The notes beneath the pieces are model-generated. The model saw nothing but the letters and a program-made list of their open reading frames with translations, was not told the DNA's origin and did no database searches. Below are positions 27,447 to 36,134 of a stretch of DNA of 64,000 bases, one piece after another; position 1 is the first letter of the stretch, and the number at the start of each line of letters is the position of its first letter. The translations under genes and the position numbers were made by a program. The DNA comes from Variovorax sp. PAMC26660 (GTDB lineage Bacteria > Pseudomonadota > Gammaproteobacteria > Burkholderiales > Burkholderiaceae_C), in assembly GCF_014302995.1 (NCBI RefSeq), contig NZ_CP060295.1:6997501-7061500 (forward strand), read 5' to 3'.

Positions 27447-28153
27447 CAGGTGGGCTCCACAGGCGATGGGTTGGCGGAAGGGCCATCAGCAAACAGGTCC
27501 GAAGCCCGACCCCAGCACTCGTCGAACACCAGCGCCGACAGCGGCTCGCGCCGGGCCCAGCGTTCGCGCTGCAGCATCGGCTCTTCGTAGAAATCGTGCA
27601 CCGGGCCCAGGCACAGCAAGGCGATGGGCTCGGCGCCGTCCGGCAGGCCGAGCAGCACCGACACCTCGGCCGGATCGAACAACGACACCCAACCCATGCC
27701 CAGCCCTTCCGCGCGCGCCGCGAGCCAGAGGTTCTGGATGGCGCAAGAGGCAGAGGCCAGGTCCATCTGCGGCAGGGTGCGGCGGCCGAACACGTGCTTT
27801 TCGCGGCCGTCGGCCAGCGTCACCACCAGCAGTTCGGCCGCGTCGAGCAGGCCCTGCACCTTCAGGCGCATGAACTCGTCTTCGCGCTGCCCGAGCGCAC
27901 GGGCAGTGAGCACACGTTCGCGCTCGACGGTGTCGTGCAGGCTTTGCCGCAACCCCTGGCCGCGCACGCGGATGAAACGCCACGGCTGCATGAACCCGAC
28001 GCTGGGTGCGTGGTGCGCGGCTTCGAGCAACCGGCGAAGCAACCCGGGTGCTACGTCCCCACCAGCGAAGTGCCGCATGTCGCGCCGTTCGTGGATGGCG
28101 CGGTAGACCGCATCCACCTCATCGGCTGCAAATGCTTGCGCCATCGGGCTCAT
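27446..28153 (-). CDS. bluB: 5,6-dimethylbenzimidazole synthase
   Basis: BluB, a flavin-destructase of the nitroreductase fold that converts FMNH2 and O2 to DMB, the lower ligand used by CobT (235 aa). Visible: YRAIHERRDMRHF, AAHHAPSVGFMQPWRFI, LASASCAIQNLWLAARAEGLGMGWVS and the C-terminal ERWARREPL. The DMB product implies aerobic lower-ligand synthesis. It is coupled to cobO upstream and to the TolQ-like gene downstream by one-nucleotide TGATG overlaps. An alternative start at Met4 (28144) is possible. Confidence 0.94.
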   Translation of the reverse strand: MSPMAQAFAADEVDAVYRAIHERRDMRHFAGGDVAPGLLRRLLEAAHHAPSVGFMQPWRFIRVRGQGLRQSLHDTVERERVLTARALGQREDEFMRLKVQGLLDAAELLVVTLADGREKHVFGRRTLPQMDLASASCAIQNLWLAARAEGLGMGWVSLFDPAEVSVLLGLPDGAEPIALLCLGPVHDFYEEPMLQRERWARREPLSALVFDECWGRASDLFADGPSANPSPVEPT

Positions 28154-28722
28154 CAGTCCTCGATACCGCGCTGAGCAGGAATGCCGGCCTTGAACGCATG
28201 CTTGACCATGGTCATCTCGGTCACGGTGTCGGCCAGCTCGATGATCTCGGGCGGGCAGCGACGGCCGGTGAGCACCACGTGCACGTGCTTGGGCCGCGCG
28301 CGCAGCGTTTCGAGCACGCCTTCGAGCGGCAGCCAGCCGTAGATCAGCGGGTAGGTGATCTCGTCGAGCACGACGAGGAAGAACTCGCCCGAAAGGATGG
28401 CGGCCTTGGCCTTTTCCCAGCCGTCGCGCGCAAGCTGGCCCGAGCGTTCGAGGTCCTGGCTCTTCCAGCTAAAACCATCGCCGAGCCCTTCGATCGGAAT
28501 GCCGATCTGCTCGAACATGCGGTGTTCGCCAAAGCGTGCCGATGGCACTTTCATGAACTGGTAGATCTTCACCGCCTTGCCACGGCCATGGGCACGCAAC
28601 GCCAAGCCGAATGCTGCTGTGCTCTTGCCCTTGCCGTCGCCGGTGTTGACGATGACGATGCCGCGGCGTTCGCCTTCGGGCTTTTCGTATGGCTTTTCGC
28701 TGGGAGGGGTTTCTATTTGCAT
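28153..28722 (-). CDS. cobO: Corrinoid adenosyltransferase (CobO/BtuR type)
   Basis: ATP:cob(I)alamin/cobyrinate adenosyltransferase, 189 aa. P-loop [17 protein letters not shown], then [27 protein letters not shown] and [17 protein letters not shown], all typical of CobO/BtuR. It adenosylates incoming corrinoid before amidation and loop assembly. First gene after repeat copy 2; the 84-nt leader up to the repeat may hold its own promoter. Confidence 0.95.
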   Translation of the reverse strand: MQIETPPSEKPYEKPEGERRGIVIVNTGDGKGKSTAAFGLALRAHGRGKAVKIYQFMKVPSARFGEHRMFEQIGIPIEGLGDGFSWKSQDLERSGQLARDGWEKAKAAILSGEFFLVVLDEITYPLIYGWLPLEGVLETLRARPKHVHVVLTGRRCPPEIIELADTVTEMTMVKHAFKAGIPAQRGIED

Positions 28723-28806
28723 CGGATTTCCAATTCGGTTGCGCTATTTGGCGTTGTGCCTTGAGTCGCTTGTGTTTCTTCGGGCTTTAGTTCGGGGGCG
28801 CATTTG

Positions 28807-29063
28807 TTCGGGGCGCGTGCGAATGACGCCAGGTACTCCCCTCCGCGAATGTCCCCCGCTTCGCTCCTCCTTTATTTCGCTGCGGGGAGCACCTGGCGTC
28901 ATTCGCACATGGACACGCTGCTGGAGTGCAGACGATCAACAAGTGCGCTGAGCGCTCGCGCCGATACGGGGCTCTTTTTCGCGAAATAAAGGAGGAGCGA
29001 AGCGGGGGACATTCGCGAAAAAGAGCACCGTGTCGGCGTGAGCGACGCCCTGAACAGCAGCGC
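28807..29063 (-). repeat. Double-hairpin repeat, copy 2
   Basis: Second copy, 257 bp. Arms of hairpin A are 28817-28841 and 28884-28908; hairpin B is 28960-28980 and 29017-29037; complementary loops are 28845-28880 and 28981-29016, identical to copy 1. Relative to copy 1, hairpin A shows two compensated base-pair changes (A-T to G-C and G-C to A-T) and one uncompensated change. It lies 43 nt after the btuD stop and 84 nt before cobO, and is the main content of the 384-bp gap. Confidence 0.93.
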
Positions 29064-29106
29064 CCAGAACAACAGCAGCAGCGTTCAAGCCGCATCCCGC
29101 CGTACT

Positions 29107-29892
29107 TCATAGCGGCAGCGCAATCCATTGGTCCGCGACCCGATGCACCCGAATGCGGTGATCGAACACCTGCTCCAGCGCCGCATGGGTCACAGGGTCA
29201 CCGCAACCTCCGTGATGGGTCACACGCCCGTGGTTCATCACGACCAACTCGTCTGCGGCCAATGCCATCGGCAATTCATGCAACACGCTCACCACCGTCT
29301 TGCCTTGGGCGACGAGCGCACGGGCGGTCTGCATCCAGTCGGCCTGATGCGGCGGGTCGAGGTTGGCCAATGGTTCGTCCATCAGCAGCAACTCGGCCTC
29401 GACCGCGAGCGCCCGCGCCAGCAACACGCGCTGGCGCTCGCCACCCGAGAGTTGACCCAACGGGCGATTGCGCCAGTCCCAGGCCTGAGTACTGCGCAGC
29501 GCGCGTTCCACGGCCTCGCGGTCTTCGGCGCTTGGGGCGGCCAGCCAACGCTGATGCGGCAGGCGGCCGAGCATGGCGATGTCGTAGACCATCAGGTCGT
29601 CGGCACTGCCCTCGCCCGTGCCGCTCTGGCCGAGCCAGGACAGGCGCTGGGCGCGAACGCGAGCCGGGATTTTTCCTTGTGCTTCACCGAACAGCCGCAC
29701 CTCGCCACGGTGTGGCAGCAGGCCGGCGAGCGCCTTGAGCAGCGTCGACTTGCCCGCGCCGTTCGGCCCGACGATGCTGGTCCAGCGCGCGGACGAGAGC
29801 TTCAGGTCGATGCCGTGCAGCACCTCGGTCGTGCCGAGCGTGGCGCTCACGCTGCGGGCTTCGAGGGCCGGAACGAGGTCGTTGTCGCTCAT
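29107..29892 (-). CDS. btuD: Cobalamin ABC importer ATP-binding protein
   Basis: 261-aa ABC ATPase: Walker A GPNGAGKST, signature LSGGERQRVLLARAL, Walker B ELLLMDEP, H-loop VLHELPMAL. It energises the BtuC permease. The start at 29892 overlaps the btuC stop (ATGA). Family resemblance alone fits any FecCD-type importer; corrinoid specificity follows from the cob/btu neighbours and the riboswitch. Confidence 0.92.
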   Translation of the reverse strand: MSDNDLVPALEARSVSATLGTTEVLHGIDLKLSSARWTSIVGPNGAGKSTLLKALAGLLPHRGEVRLFGEAQGKIPARVRAQRLSWLGQSGTGEGSADDLMVYDIAMLGRLPHQRWLAAPSAEDREAVERALRSTQAWDWRNRPLGQLSGGERQRVLLARALAVEAELLLMDEPLANLDPPHQADWMQTARALVAQGKTVVSVLHELPMALAADELVVMNHGRVTHHGGCGDPVTHAALEQVFDHRIRVHRVADQWIALPL

Positions 29893-30899
29893 GCCAGGCC
29901 ACCCCGCGCGCTGCGGCGATGCATGAGCCACAGCAGGTAGCTGCCGCCGAGCACGGCGGTCAGCACGCCCACGGGCAGTTCTTGCGGCGCGATCAGCCAG
30001 CGCGCCAGCAGGTCGGCCGCCATCAGCAGCAGACCGCCCATCAGCGCCGACAGCACGATCAGCCGCGCATGCGTGGTCTTGACGATCGAGCGCACGAGGT
30101 GCGGCGCCGCCAGCCCGACGAAAGCGATCAGGCCCGTCTGCGCCACGGCCGCGCCAGTGGCCAATGCCAGCACCACCACAAGGGCGGCGCGCATACCGCC
30201 CAGCGGCAGGCCGAGACTGCGCGCGGTGGCCTCGCCGAGCGCCAGCCCGTCGAGCACCGGCGCCAGCGCCCAGCCCAACAGCACGCAGACCACGCCGACC
30301 ATGGCCATCACGGCACAGGCGCTCCAGCCGACCAGCCCTGTGCTGCCGAGCACGAAGCCCTGCAGGGCCTGCAGGATGTCGGCCGATGCAATGGTGATGA
30401 GGTCTTTCGCGGCGCCGAGCACCACGCCGACGATCACGCCCGCCAGCAGCAGGCGCAGTGTCTGCTGCACACCGTTTGCCAGCATCAGCGTGAGCATCAC
30501 CGCGAGCACCGCGCCGATGAATGCGGCACCCGTGAGCCCGAGCCGCATCACCCACTGCATGCTCGCGGCTGAACCGCCGAACATCAGCAGCGCCACCGCC
30601 ACGCCGAGCGAAGCGCCCGAGGCGCTGCCCAGCAGGTACGGGTCGGCCAACGGATTGCGAAACAGCCCCTGTGCCACCGCGCCGGCCAGTCCGAGCAGCG
30701 CGCCCGCGAGCCAGGCACCGAGCGTGCGCGGCAGGCGGATGTCCCACACGATCTGCAGCGCCACCGGGTCGTGTCGCGCCGACAGCAGGCTCTCGAAGCC
30801 GGTGCTGCCGATGCCCAAGCCGAACAGCAGCAGCGCGGCGCCCAGCACCAGCAGGCCGACGCCGAGCAGCAGCACACGGCGCAGATGGGCGGTTTGCAT
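29889..30899 (-). CDS. btuC: Cobalamin ABC importer permease (FecCD family)
   Basis: 336-aa inner-membrane permease with about ten TM helices. Typical FecCD blocks: DIRLPRTLGAWLAGALLGLAGAVAQGLFRNPLADPYLLG and GLIAFVGLAAPHLVR. The start is uncertain: MQTAHLRRVLLL (30899) follows AAGGTGA by about 11 nt and lies just after the btuF stop; an ATG at 30938 would overlap btuF by 28 nt. Confidence 0.92.
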   Translation of the reverse strand: MQTAHLRRVLLLGVGLLVLGAALLLFGLGIGSTGFESLLSARHDPVALQIVWDIRLPRTLGAWLAGALLGLAGAVAQGLFRNPLADPYLLGSASGASLGVAVALLMFGGSAASMQWVMRLGLTGAAFIGAVLAVMLTLMLANGVQQTLRLLLAGVIVGVVLGAAKDLITIASADILQALQGFVLGSTGLVGWSACAVMAMVGVVCVLLGWALAPVLDGLALGEATARSLGLPLGGMRAALVVVLALATGAAVAQTGLIAFVGLAAPHLVRSIVKTTHARLIVLSALMGGLLLMAADLLARWLIAPQELPVGVLTAVLGGSYLLWLMHRRSARGGLA

Positions 30900-30910
30900 G
30901 CGCGCCCCGC

Positions 30911-31780
30911 TCACCTTTGGCCCTTGTCCGTGAGGCACTGCGCCATCAGGCGTGCGGCTTCGTCCATGCGCGGGCCGGGGCGCACGAGCACGTCGGACTG
31001 CTCCGCGCTGAAACGGCAGATACGGCCTTCACGCACTGCGCGGATGCCAGCCCAGCCGGGGCGCTGCTCCAGCCCTTGCGCACTGCGCACGCTCACCATG
31101 ATGAGGTCGGGGTTGGCGCGCACCACATATTCGGGGTTGAGCTTGGGGAATGGTCCGAGCGCCGCCGGCACGATGTTCTTCACGCCGAGCCTCGCCAGCG
31201 TTTCACCGATGAACGACGACTCGCCCGCCGCATACGGCGCGTTGTTGACTTCGAAGTACACGCGCAAACCCTTCGCGCTTGTCGGCAGCGACTGCGCGGC
31301 GGCCGACACGCTGGCATCGATCACGCGCCAGACCTTGGGCGCCTCGTGCGTGCCGAGCACTTGGTCGAGCTTGTCGAGCACGCGCCGCACGTCGGCATGG
31401 CTCTTGGGTTCGAGCACCAGCACCTTCACGCCCAGCGCTTCGAGCCGCTGCGTGACGCGCGAGGACTTGGCGAGCAGCACCGCATCGGGCTTGAGCGCCA
31501 CGATGGCTTCGACGTTCGGGTCGAGCCCGCCGCCGACCTGCGGCAAGGCCTTCACCTGCTCAGGCGAGTTGGAATAACGGTCGACACCCACCAGCCGCCC
31601 GCAGGCGCCGAGCGCGCAGACCGATTCGGTGAGCGACGGCAGCAGCGAGACGATGCGTTGCGGCGACTGCGGCAGGCTCACGGTCACGCCGCGTTCGTCG
31701 ACCACGTCGAAGGCGTGCGCGCCCAGCGCGAATGCGGCCAGGCCGAGGGCGAACGACAGCGATCGGATCAGTCTCTTCAT
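30911..31780 (-). CDS. btuF: Cobalamin-binding periplasmic protein
   Basis: 289-aa class III solute-binding protein with a clear signal peptide (RSLSFALGLAAFALGAHA). The body shows the BtuF-like openings PQRIVSLLPSLTESVCALG, LVGVDRYSNSP and LPQVGGGLDPNVEAIVALKPD. It delivers corrinoid to BtuCD. ATGA overlap with cobU upstream. Specificity is inferred from context, because vitamin B12 and siderophore binders of this fold look alike. Confidence 0.9.
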   Translation of the reverse strand: MKRLIRSLSFALGLAAFALGAHAFDVVDERGVTVSLPQSPQRIVSLLPSLTESVCALGACGRLVGVDRYSNSPEQVKALPQVGGGLDPNVEAIVALKPDAVLLAKSSRVTQRLEALGVKVLVLEPKSHADVRRVLDKLDQVLGTHEAPKVWRVIDASVSAAAQSLPTSAKGLRVYFEVNNAPYAAGESSFIGETLARLGVKNIVPAALGPFPKLNPEYVVRANPDLIMVSVRSAQGLEQRPGWAGIRAVREGRICRFSAEQSDVLVRPGPRMDEAARLMAQCLTDKGQR

Positions 31781-32349
31781 GCAGCGGGTGCTTTCAGGCT
31801 CAACGGCAGGCCGGCCGCCATCAGTGTGACGCGGTCGCAAGCGGCGGCCACGTCCTGGTTCAGGCGGCCCAGCGCATCGACGAAGGCGCGCGTCTCGCGG
31901 CCCAGGGGAATCACGCCCAGGCCGATCTCGTTGCCGACGATCACCACGGGGCCGCGCGCCTCGCGCAGCGCCATCAGCAGCATGGCGGCGTGCGTGGCCG
32001 GCGTGCGCGTGGCGGGCCGCGCGTCTTCCATCGGCATCAGCAGGTTGGTGAGCCACAGCGTAAGGCAGTCGATGACCACCAGCGTCTCGGGCGTGCTCTG
32101 CGTGACGACAGCGCGCGCAAGTTCGATGGGCTCTTCGATGGTCCGCATGCCGGGCACGCGCTCGGCGCGGTCGGCCTGGTGGCGCACGATGCGCTCCTGC
32201 ATTTCGTCGTCGTAGGCCTGCGCGGTGGCGATCAGCACGGCGCGGCGGCCCTTCGCGTCGGCCGCGAGCCAGTCGATGGCGCGCTGTTCGGCGCGGCGCG
32301 ACTTGCCGCTCTTCTGCCCGCCGAGGATGAATTCGCGTTCAACGGGCAT
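31777..32349 (-). CDS. cobU: Adenosylcobinamide kinase / adenosylcobinamide-phosphate guanylyltransferase
   Basis: 190-aa bifunctional enzyme of loop assembly. P-loop FILGGQKSGKSRRAEQRA at residues 7-24 and the guanylylated-histidine region ERIVRHQADRAERVP (His57), followed by CLTLWLTNLL and VGNEIGLGVIP. ATG 32349 is chosen because it places the P-loop at the N-terminus as in the family. Overlaps: 11 nt with cobB and 4 nt with btuF. Confidence 0.95.
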   Translation of the reverse strand: MPVEREFILGGQKSGKSRRAEQRAIDWLAADAKGRRAVLIATAQAYDDEMQERIVRHQADRAERVPGMRTIEEPIELARAVVTQSTPETLVVIDCLTLWLTNLLMPMEDARPATRTPATHAAMLLMALREARGPVVIVGNEIGLGVIPLGRETRAFVDALGRLNQDVAAACDRVTLMAAGLPLSLKAPAA

Positions 32350-33787
32350 CGCTGTCTTCCTTCGCGGCGTCGTGGCTTTCGAGTTCGATCGGCATGGCGC
32401 CGAAAAGCCGTGCCGTGGCTTCGGGGCTGGAGGCGAACCATGCGTGGAAGTAGCTTGCGCGCACCGGGCCATGCACATACAGGGCTTCGCCGGCACGGGC
32501 GCCCACTGCCTGGGTCACGGCGGGCCGGGCAGTGTGGGCGGCTGGCACCAGCGGCGTCTCGCAGCTCGAATAGTGGAAGGTGTGGCCGCGCAGAGTGTGG
32601 TTGCCCAGCGTGAGCTGCTGCGGGCCGAGGCCGGCCAGGCGCTTTTGCATCGTCACCCGGCCCGGCAGCAGGCTCCAGAGCCGGTGAACGTCTGGCGGGC
32701 GCGTCGCATCGGCGTGCGTGGCCAGTTCGTCGAACAGCGCCATCATGCCGCCGCATTCGGCCCAGATGGGCTTGCCAGCCGCCGCGTGGTCTGCCAATGC
32801 GTCGCGCATCTGCGTCGCCTCGGCCAGCGCAGCGGCATGCAGCTCGGGGTAGCCGCCGGGCAACCAGACGGCATCGCAGGCCGGCAAGGCATCGCCCGCG
32901 AGCGGCGAGAAAAAGGAAAGCCGCGCGCCGAGTGCGGTGAGCACGTCGAGGTTCGCGGGGTAGATGAACGAGAAGGCCGCATCGCGCGCGATGGCGATGG
33001 TGCGGCCGGCCAGCAAAGGCGGCACCGGCGCAACCGGCGCCGATGCTTGCGCCTCGAAACGAACCTGCGGCAACTGCCCGATCGGCATCTGGCCCAACGG
33101 CGTTGTGGCCAGCACATCGGCTGCCGCATCGAGCCGCGCCATCGCATCGCCGAGTTCGGCCGCCAGGACCAGGCCCAGGTGCCGTTCAGGCAACGAGAAC
33201 GCCGGATCGCGTGGCAAGGCGCCCAGCCATTGCGAAGGCTCGCGCAAGGCGTCCTTCAACATGCCCGCATGGCGCTCGCTGGCCACGCGATTGGCCAGCA
33301 CGCCGGCCCACGGCAATCCGGGGCGGAAATTCTGCAGGCCGAAAGCCAGCGCGCCGAAGGTGCCGGCCATGGCGCCCGCGTCGATCACCGCCAGCACCGG
33401 CAGGCCGAAGCGCTCAGCCAGATCGGCCGCGCTGGGCGTGCCGTCGAACAGGCCCATCACGCCTTCGACGATCAGCAGGTCGCACTCGGCCGCCGCGGCT
33501 CGCAGGCGCGCGCGGCAATCGGCCTCGCCGGTCATCCACAAATCGAGCGAATGCACCGGTGCGCCGGTGGCCAGCGCCAGCCAATGCGGATCGAGAAAAT
33601 CGGGCCCGCACTTGAAGGCACGCACCCGACGGCCCTGACGCGCATGCAGCCGCGCGAGCGCGGCTGCAACGGTCGTCTTGCCCTGCCCCGAGGCAGGCGC
33701 CGCCACCAGCACCGCGGCGCAGGTGGGGGCCGCGGCGCCGGCGGCGTCGCTTCGTTGTTGCGAAAGTTGGCTTATTGCGGCGTCCAC
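32339..33787 (-). CDS. cobB: Cobyrinate a,c-diamide synthase
   Basis: Glutamine-dependent amidase for the a and c carboxylates of cobyrinate (about 482 aa; CbiA in anaerobic nomenclature). N-terminal ATP domain VLVAAPASGQGKTTVAAALARLH and FKCGPDFLDP; C-terminal amidotransferase domain with the Cys in PIWAECGGMMALFDEL and the GYPELHA segment. No ATG is available before the P-loop: the likely start is GTG at 33787, overlapping the btuB end by 16 nt. The longer antisense-like extension upstream is rejected. Translation is probably coupled to btuB. Confidence 0.9.
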   Translation of the reverse strand: MDAAISQLSQQRSDAAGAAAPTCAAVLVAAPASGQGKTTVAAALARLHARQGRRVRAFKCGPDFLDPHWLALATGAPVHSLDLWMTGEADCRARLRAAAAECDLLIVEGVMGLFDGTPSAADLAERFGLPVLAVIDAGAMAGTFGALAFGLQNFRPGLPWAGVLANRVASERHAGMLKDALREPSQWLGALPRDPAFSLPERHLGLVLAAELGDAMARLDAAADVLATTPLGQMPIGQLPQVRFEAQASAPVAPVPPLLAGRTIAIARDAAFSFIYPANLDVLTALGARLSFFSPLAGDALPACDAVWLPGGYPELHAAALAEATQMRDALADHAAAGKPIWAECGGMMALFDELATHADATRPPDVHRLWSLLPGRVTMQKRLAGLGPQQLTLGNHTLRGHTFHYSSCETPLVPAAHTARPAVTQAVGARAGEALYVHGPVRASYFHAWFASSPEATARLFGAMPIELESHDAAKEDSDAR

Positions 33788-35691
33788 TTGAGCCCGACGT
33801 ACGCGGTGCGACCGGCGGTGGCATACAGCCGCGCGTACTGGTAGTCCTTGTTGCCCACATTGTCGACGCGCGCGATGAGGTTCAGGTCGCGTGTGATCGG
33901 CGTGCTGGCCGACAGGTTCAGCAGTGTGTAGCCACCGAGCTTGACGGTGTTGGCGGCGTCGTCGTAGCGCTTGCTGGAGGTTTGCACTTCCGCACCCAGC
34001 GTCCAGCCTGCGATGCGCCAGTCGGCGCCGAGGGTCGCGTGGCGCTGTGCACGGCGGGCCAGCAGGTTGTTGGTGGCAAGGTCGCGCGGGTCCTGGTAGT
34101 CGAGCGAGGCGCGCAGGGTCACGTCGCCGATGCGATGGCCGCCCGACAGCGTGACGCCCTGGTAGCGGGCACGCGCCGTGCTGGCGTAGCAACCGAAGGA
34201 CGACTGGCAACCCTTGGCGCTGCCGTCGAACACGATCAGGTTCTGCACCCGGTTGTTGTAGACGACGATGCCTGCGGTGGTGGCACCCTCGGTGTACTGC
34301 AGGCCCAGCTCGACGTTGCGGCTCGACTCGGGCTTGAGGCTCGCAAGGCCGTACTCGCTGAAGCGCTGGTACAGCGTGGGCACGCGGAAGGCGGTGCCGG
34401 CCGACACGGTGGCGCGCAGCGTGGAGGTGATGGCATAGCCGTAGGCGGCGCTGCCGGTGGTCTTGCCGCCGAACTCGCTGTCCTTGTCGTGGCGCACATG
34501 CAGCTGCAGCGAGTGCGGGCCTTGCACGAAGCCGTAGCCCAGTGCGATGCCGTCCTGCGAGCGATCACGTGAGAGGAGCTTGGCCGTGGTGGTGGCCGCC
34601 GGATTCACCAGCCCGTCTTCCCGACGTTCGAGCGTGGCCGTCACCAGGTGGGGACCGAAGCGGAACTCGTTCTGGAACAGGTAACCGCGCAGGTGGGTCT
34701 CGGTGCGGTAGTACGAGGGATCGGTCTCGTAGGTCGAGCGTGAATCGGTCACCTGCACGCGGGTGCTGTAGATCTCGTTCCATTTGGCAGACCACGTCAG
34801 GGCCGCGGTGCGCAAGGTGTTGCTGGAAAGATCGTCCTTGAACAGGAACGGCAGCTTGGTCTTGTAGCCGATCGTCGTGTCGTAGCCCGCCAGGATGTCG
34901 CTGGACAGCACCGAGGCTTCGATGCGCTGGTCGGGCGTGATCTGGTAGCCCAGCTTCACGTTGCCCGAGTTGCTGCGATAGCCGTCGCGGTCGGGGCTGG
35001 TGTAGCCGTCCTTGGACAGCACGCGCTTGGACGCCGGCTGCACATTGAAGCCCTTGCTTTCTTCATGCGCCACGCCCAGCGAATAGTCGAAGGCACCCGA
35101 CTTGCCGCTCAGGCCTGCTTCGAGCTTGCGCAGGTCATTGCTGCCGATACCCACGCCCACGTAGGGCGACACGCCCTCTTCGCCACGCTTGGTGAAGAGC
35201 TGGATCACGCCGCCGATGGCGTCGGAGCCGTACACCGCCGCGGCCGGGCCTCGCAGCACTTCGATGCGGTCGATCTGGGCGAGCGGAATGCCTTCCCAGC
35301 CGGCGCCGCCGGTCGATTGCGAGTCGATGCGCACGCCGTCGAGGTACACAGCCGTGAAGCGCGTTTCGGCACCCCGGATGTAAACGTTGGTGGTGTTGCC
35401 CACGCCGCCGTTGCGCGTGATCTCGATGCCCGGCAGGCGCGACAGCACATCGGCCACGCCGGTCGCGCCGCTGCGCTCGATGGCCTGGCGGTCGATGATG
35501 GACACGTCGCCCACGATGTCCGACAGCGCCTGTGGCGTGCGGTTGGCCGTGACCACGGTTTCGCCGAGCGTTGGCGCTTCCTGGGCATGAGCGAGGCCAC
35601 CGAAGGCCGAAGCGAGCGCGAGCGGCAGGCACGCGAGGTGGCTGCGGCGCACAGGGGCGCGGCCGCGAGAAAGAGAAACGCAGGAAATCAT
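33772..35691 (-). CDS. btuB: TonB-dependent outer-membrane cobalamin receptor
   Basis: 639-aa outer-membrane receptor. It has a signal peptide (about residues 1-36, ending AHA), a TonB-box-like ETVVTANR, a plug domain (DVLSRLPGIEITRNGG ... YIRGAETRFTAVYLDGVRI ... IEVLRGPAAAVYGSDAIGGVI) and a 22-strand barrel. The plug motifs match BtuB. A cobalamin riboswitch lies directly upstream on the same strand, so its expression should fall when B12 is plentiful. Head of the long cobalamin train. Confidence 0.95.
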   Translation of the reverse strand: MISCVSLSRGRAPVRRSHLACLPLALASAFGGLAHAQEAPTLGETVVTANRTPQALSDIVGDVSIIDRQAIERSGATGVADVLSRLPGIEITRNGGVGNTTNVYIRGAETRFTAVYLDGVRIDSQSTGGAGWEGIPLAQIDRIEVLRGPAAAVYGSDAIGGVIQLFTKRGEEGVSPYVGVGIGSNDLRKLEAGLSGKSGAFDYSLGVAHEESKGFNVQPASKRVLSKDGYTSPDRDGYRSNSGNVKLGYQITPDQRIEASVLSSDILAGYDTTIGYKTKLPFLFKDDLSSNTLRTAALTWSAKWNEIYSTRVQVTDSRSTYETDPSYYRTETHLRGYLFQNEFRFGPHLVTATLERREDGLVNPAATTTAKLLSRDRSQDGIALGYGFVQGPHSLQLHVRHDKDSEFGGKTTGSAAYGYAITSTLRATVSAGTAFRVPTLYQRFSEYGLASLKPESSRNVELGLQYTEGATTAGIVVYNNRVQNLIVFDGSAKGCQSSFGCYASTARARYQGVTLSGGHRIGDVTLRASLDYQDPRDLATNNLLARRAQRHATLGADWRIAGWTLGAEVQTSSKRYDDAANTVKLGGYTLLNLSASTPITRDLNLIARVDNVGNKDYQYARLYATAGRTAYVGLKWTPQ

Positions 35692-35799
35692 GAGTTGAGC
35701 CGAACGAACGTCAATGCCCCTTGCCGGCCTCCCCGCCGGCGCCTGGGCGCCATGGCTGCTTCATGCATCGATTCATCGTCATGCATGCGGCAGCCGCCT

Positions 35800-36026
35800 C
35801 GTTGGCCGGTATCCGGGCTGGCAGAACGGCCCCTCGCCGCCTTCCCAGGTGCCTGTTTCAGGGCACCCAGTGGCTGGATGGAGAGGGGTTGGCGCCTTGC
35901 GGCGCCGTCTGCTTGACCGTTGCGGGGGCAGCGCAGGTGGCTTGGGCCTTGGATCCCGAGTTCGGGGGCTTCCACTCCTGCTTCCCGTTGAACTGCGCCG
36001 TGTGAACCACGCCGCGAGCACCAACG
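35800..36026 (-). promoter_or_regulatory. Cobalamin (AdoCbl) riboswitch
   Basis: RNA aptamer read right to left. P1 is CGTTGG/CCAACG (36026-36021 with 35805-35800). The core GCTGCCCCCGCAACGGTC is the complement of 35915-35932, the CCACTGG element lies near 35868-35874, followed by GGGAAG and a GGCGAGGGGCC stretch. The 3' AGCCCGGATACCGGCC (complement of 35804-35819) is the B12-box side. It is followed by about 110 nt of leader before the btuB ATG, presumably the expression platform; no strong Shine-Dalgarno is visible there, so control at initiation is likely. It accounts for most of the 443-bp gap. Confidence 0.95.
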
Positions 36027-36134
36027 GCCGGGATTTTAGGCCCTGCCACCGGCTCTTTAAGTCGAAAGTTGCGCCCCGCTAACATCGACGTCCATGGACT
36101 GTTGCGTTTTGAAGACCATGAACCGGGCGTCGGC

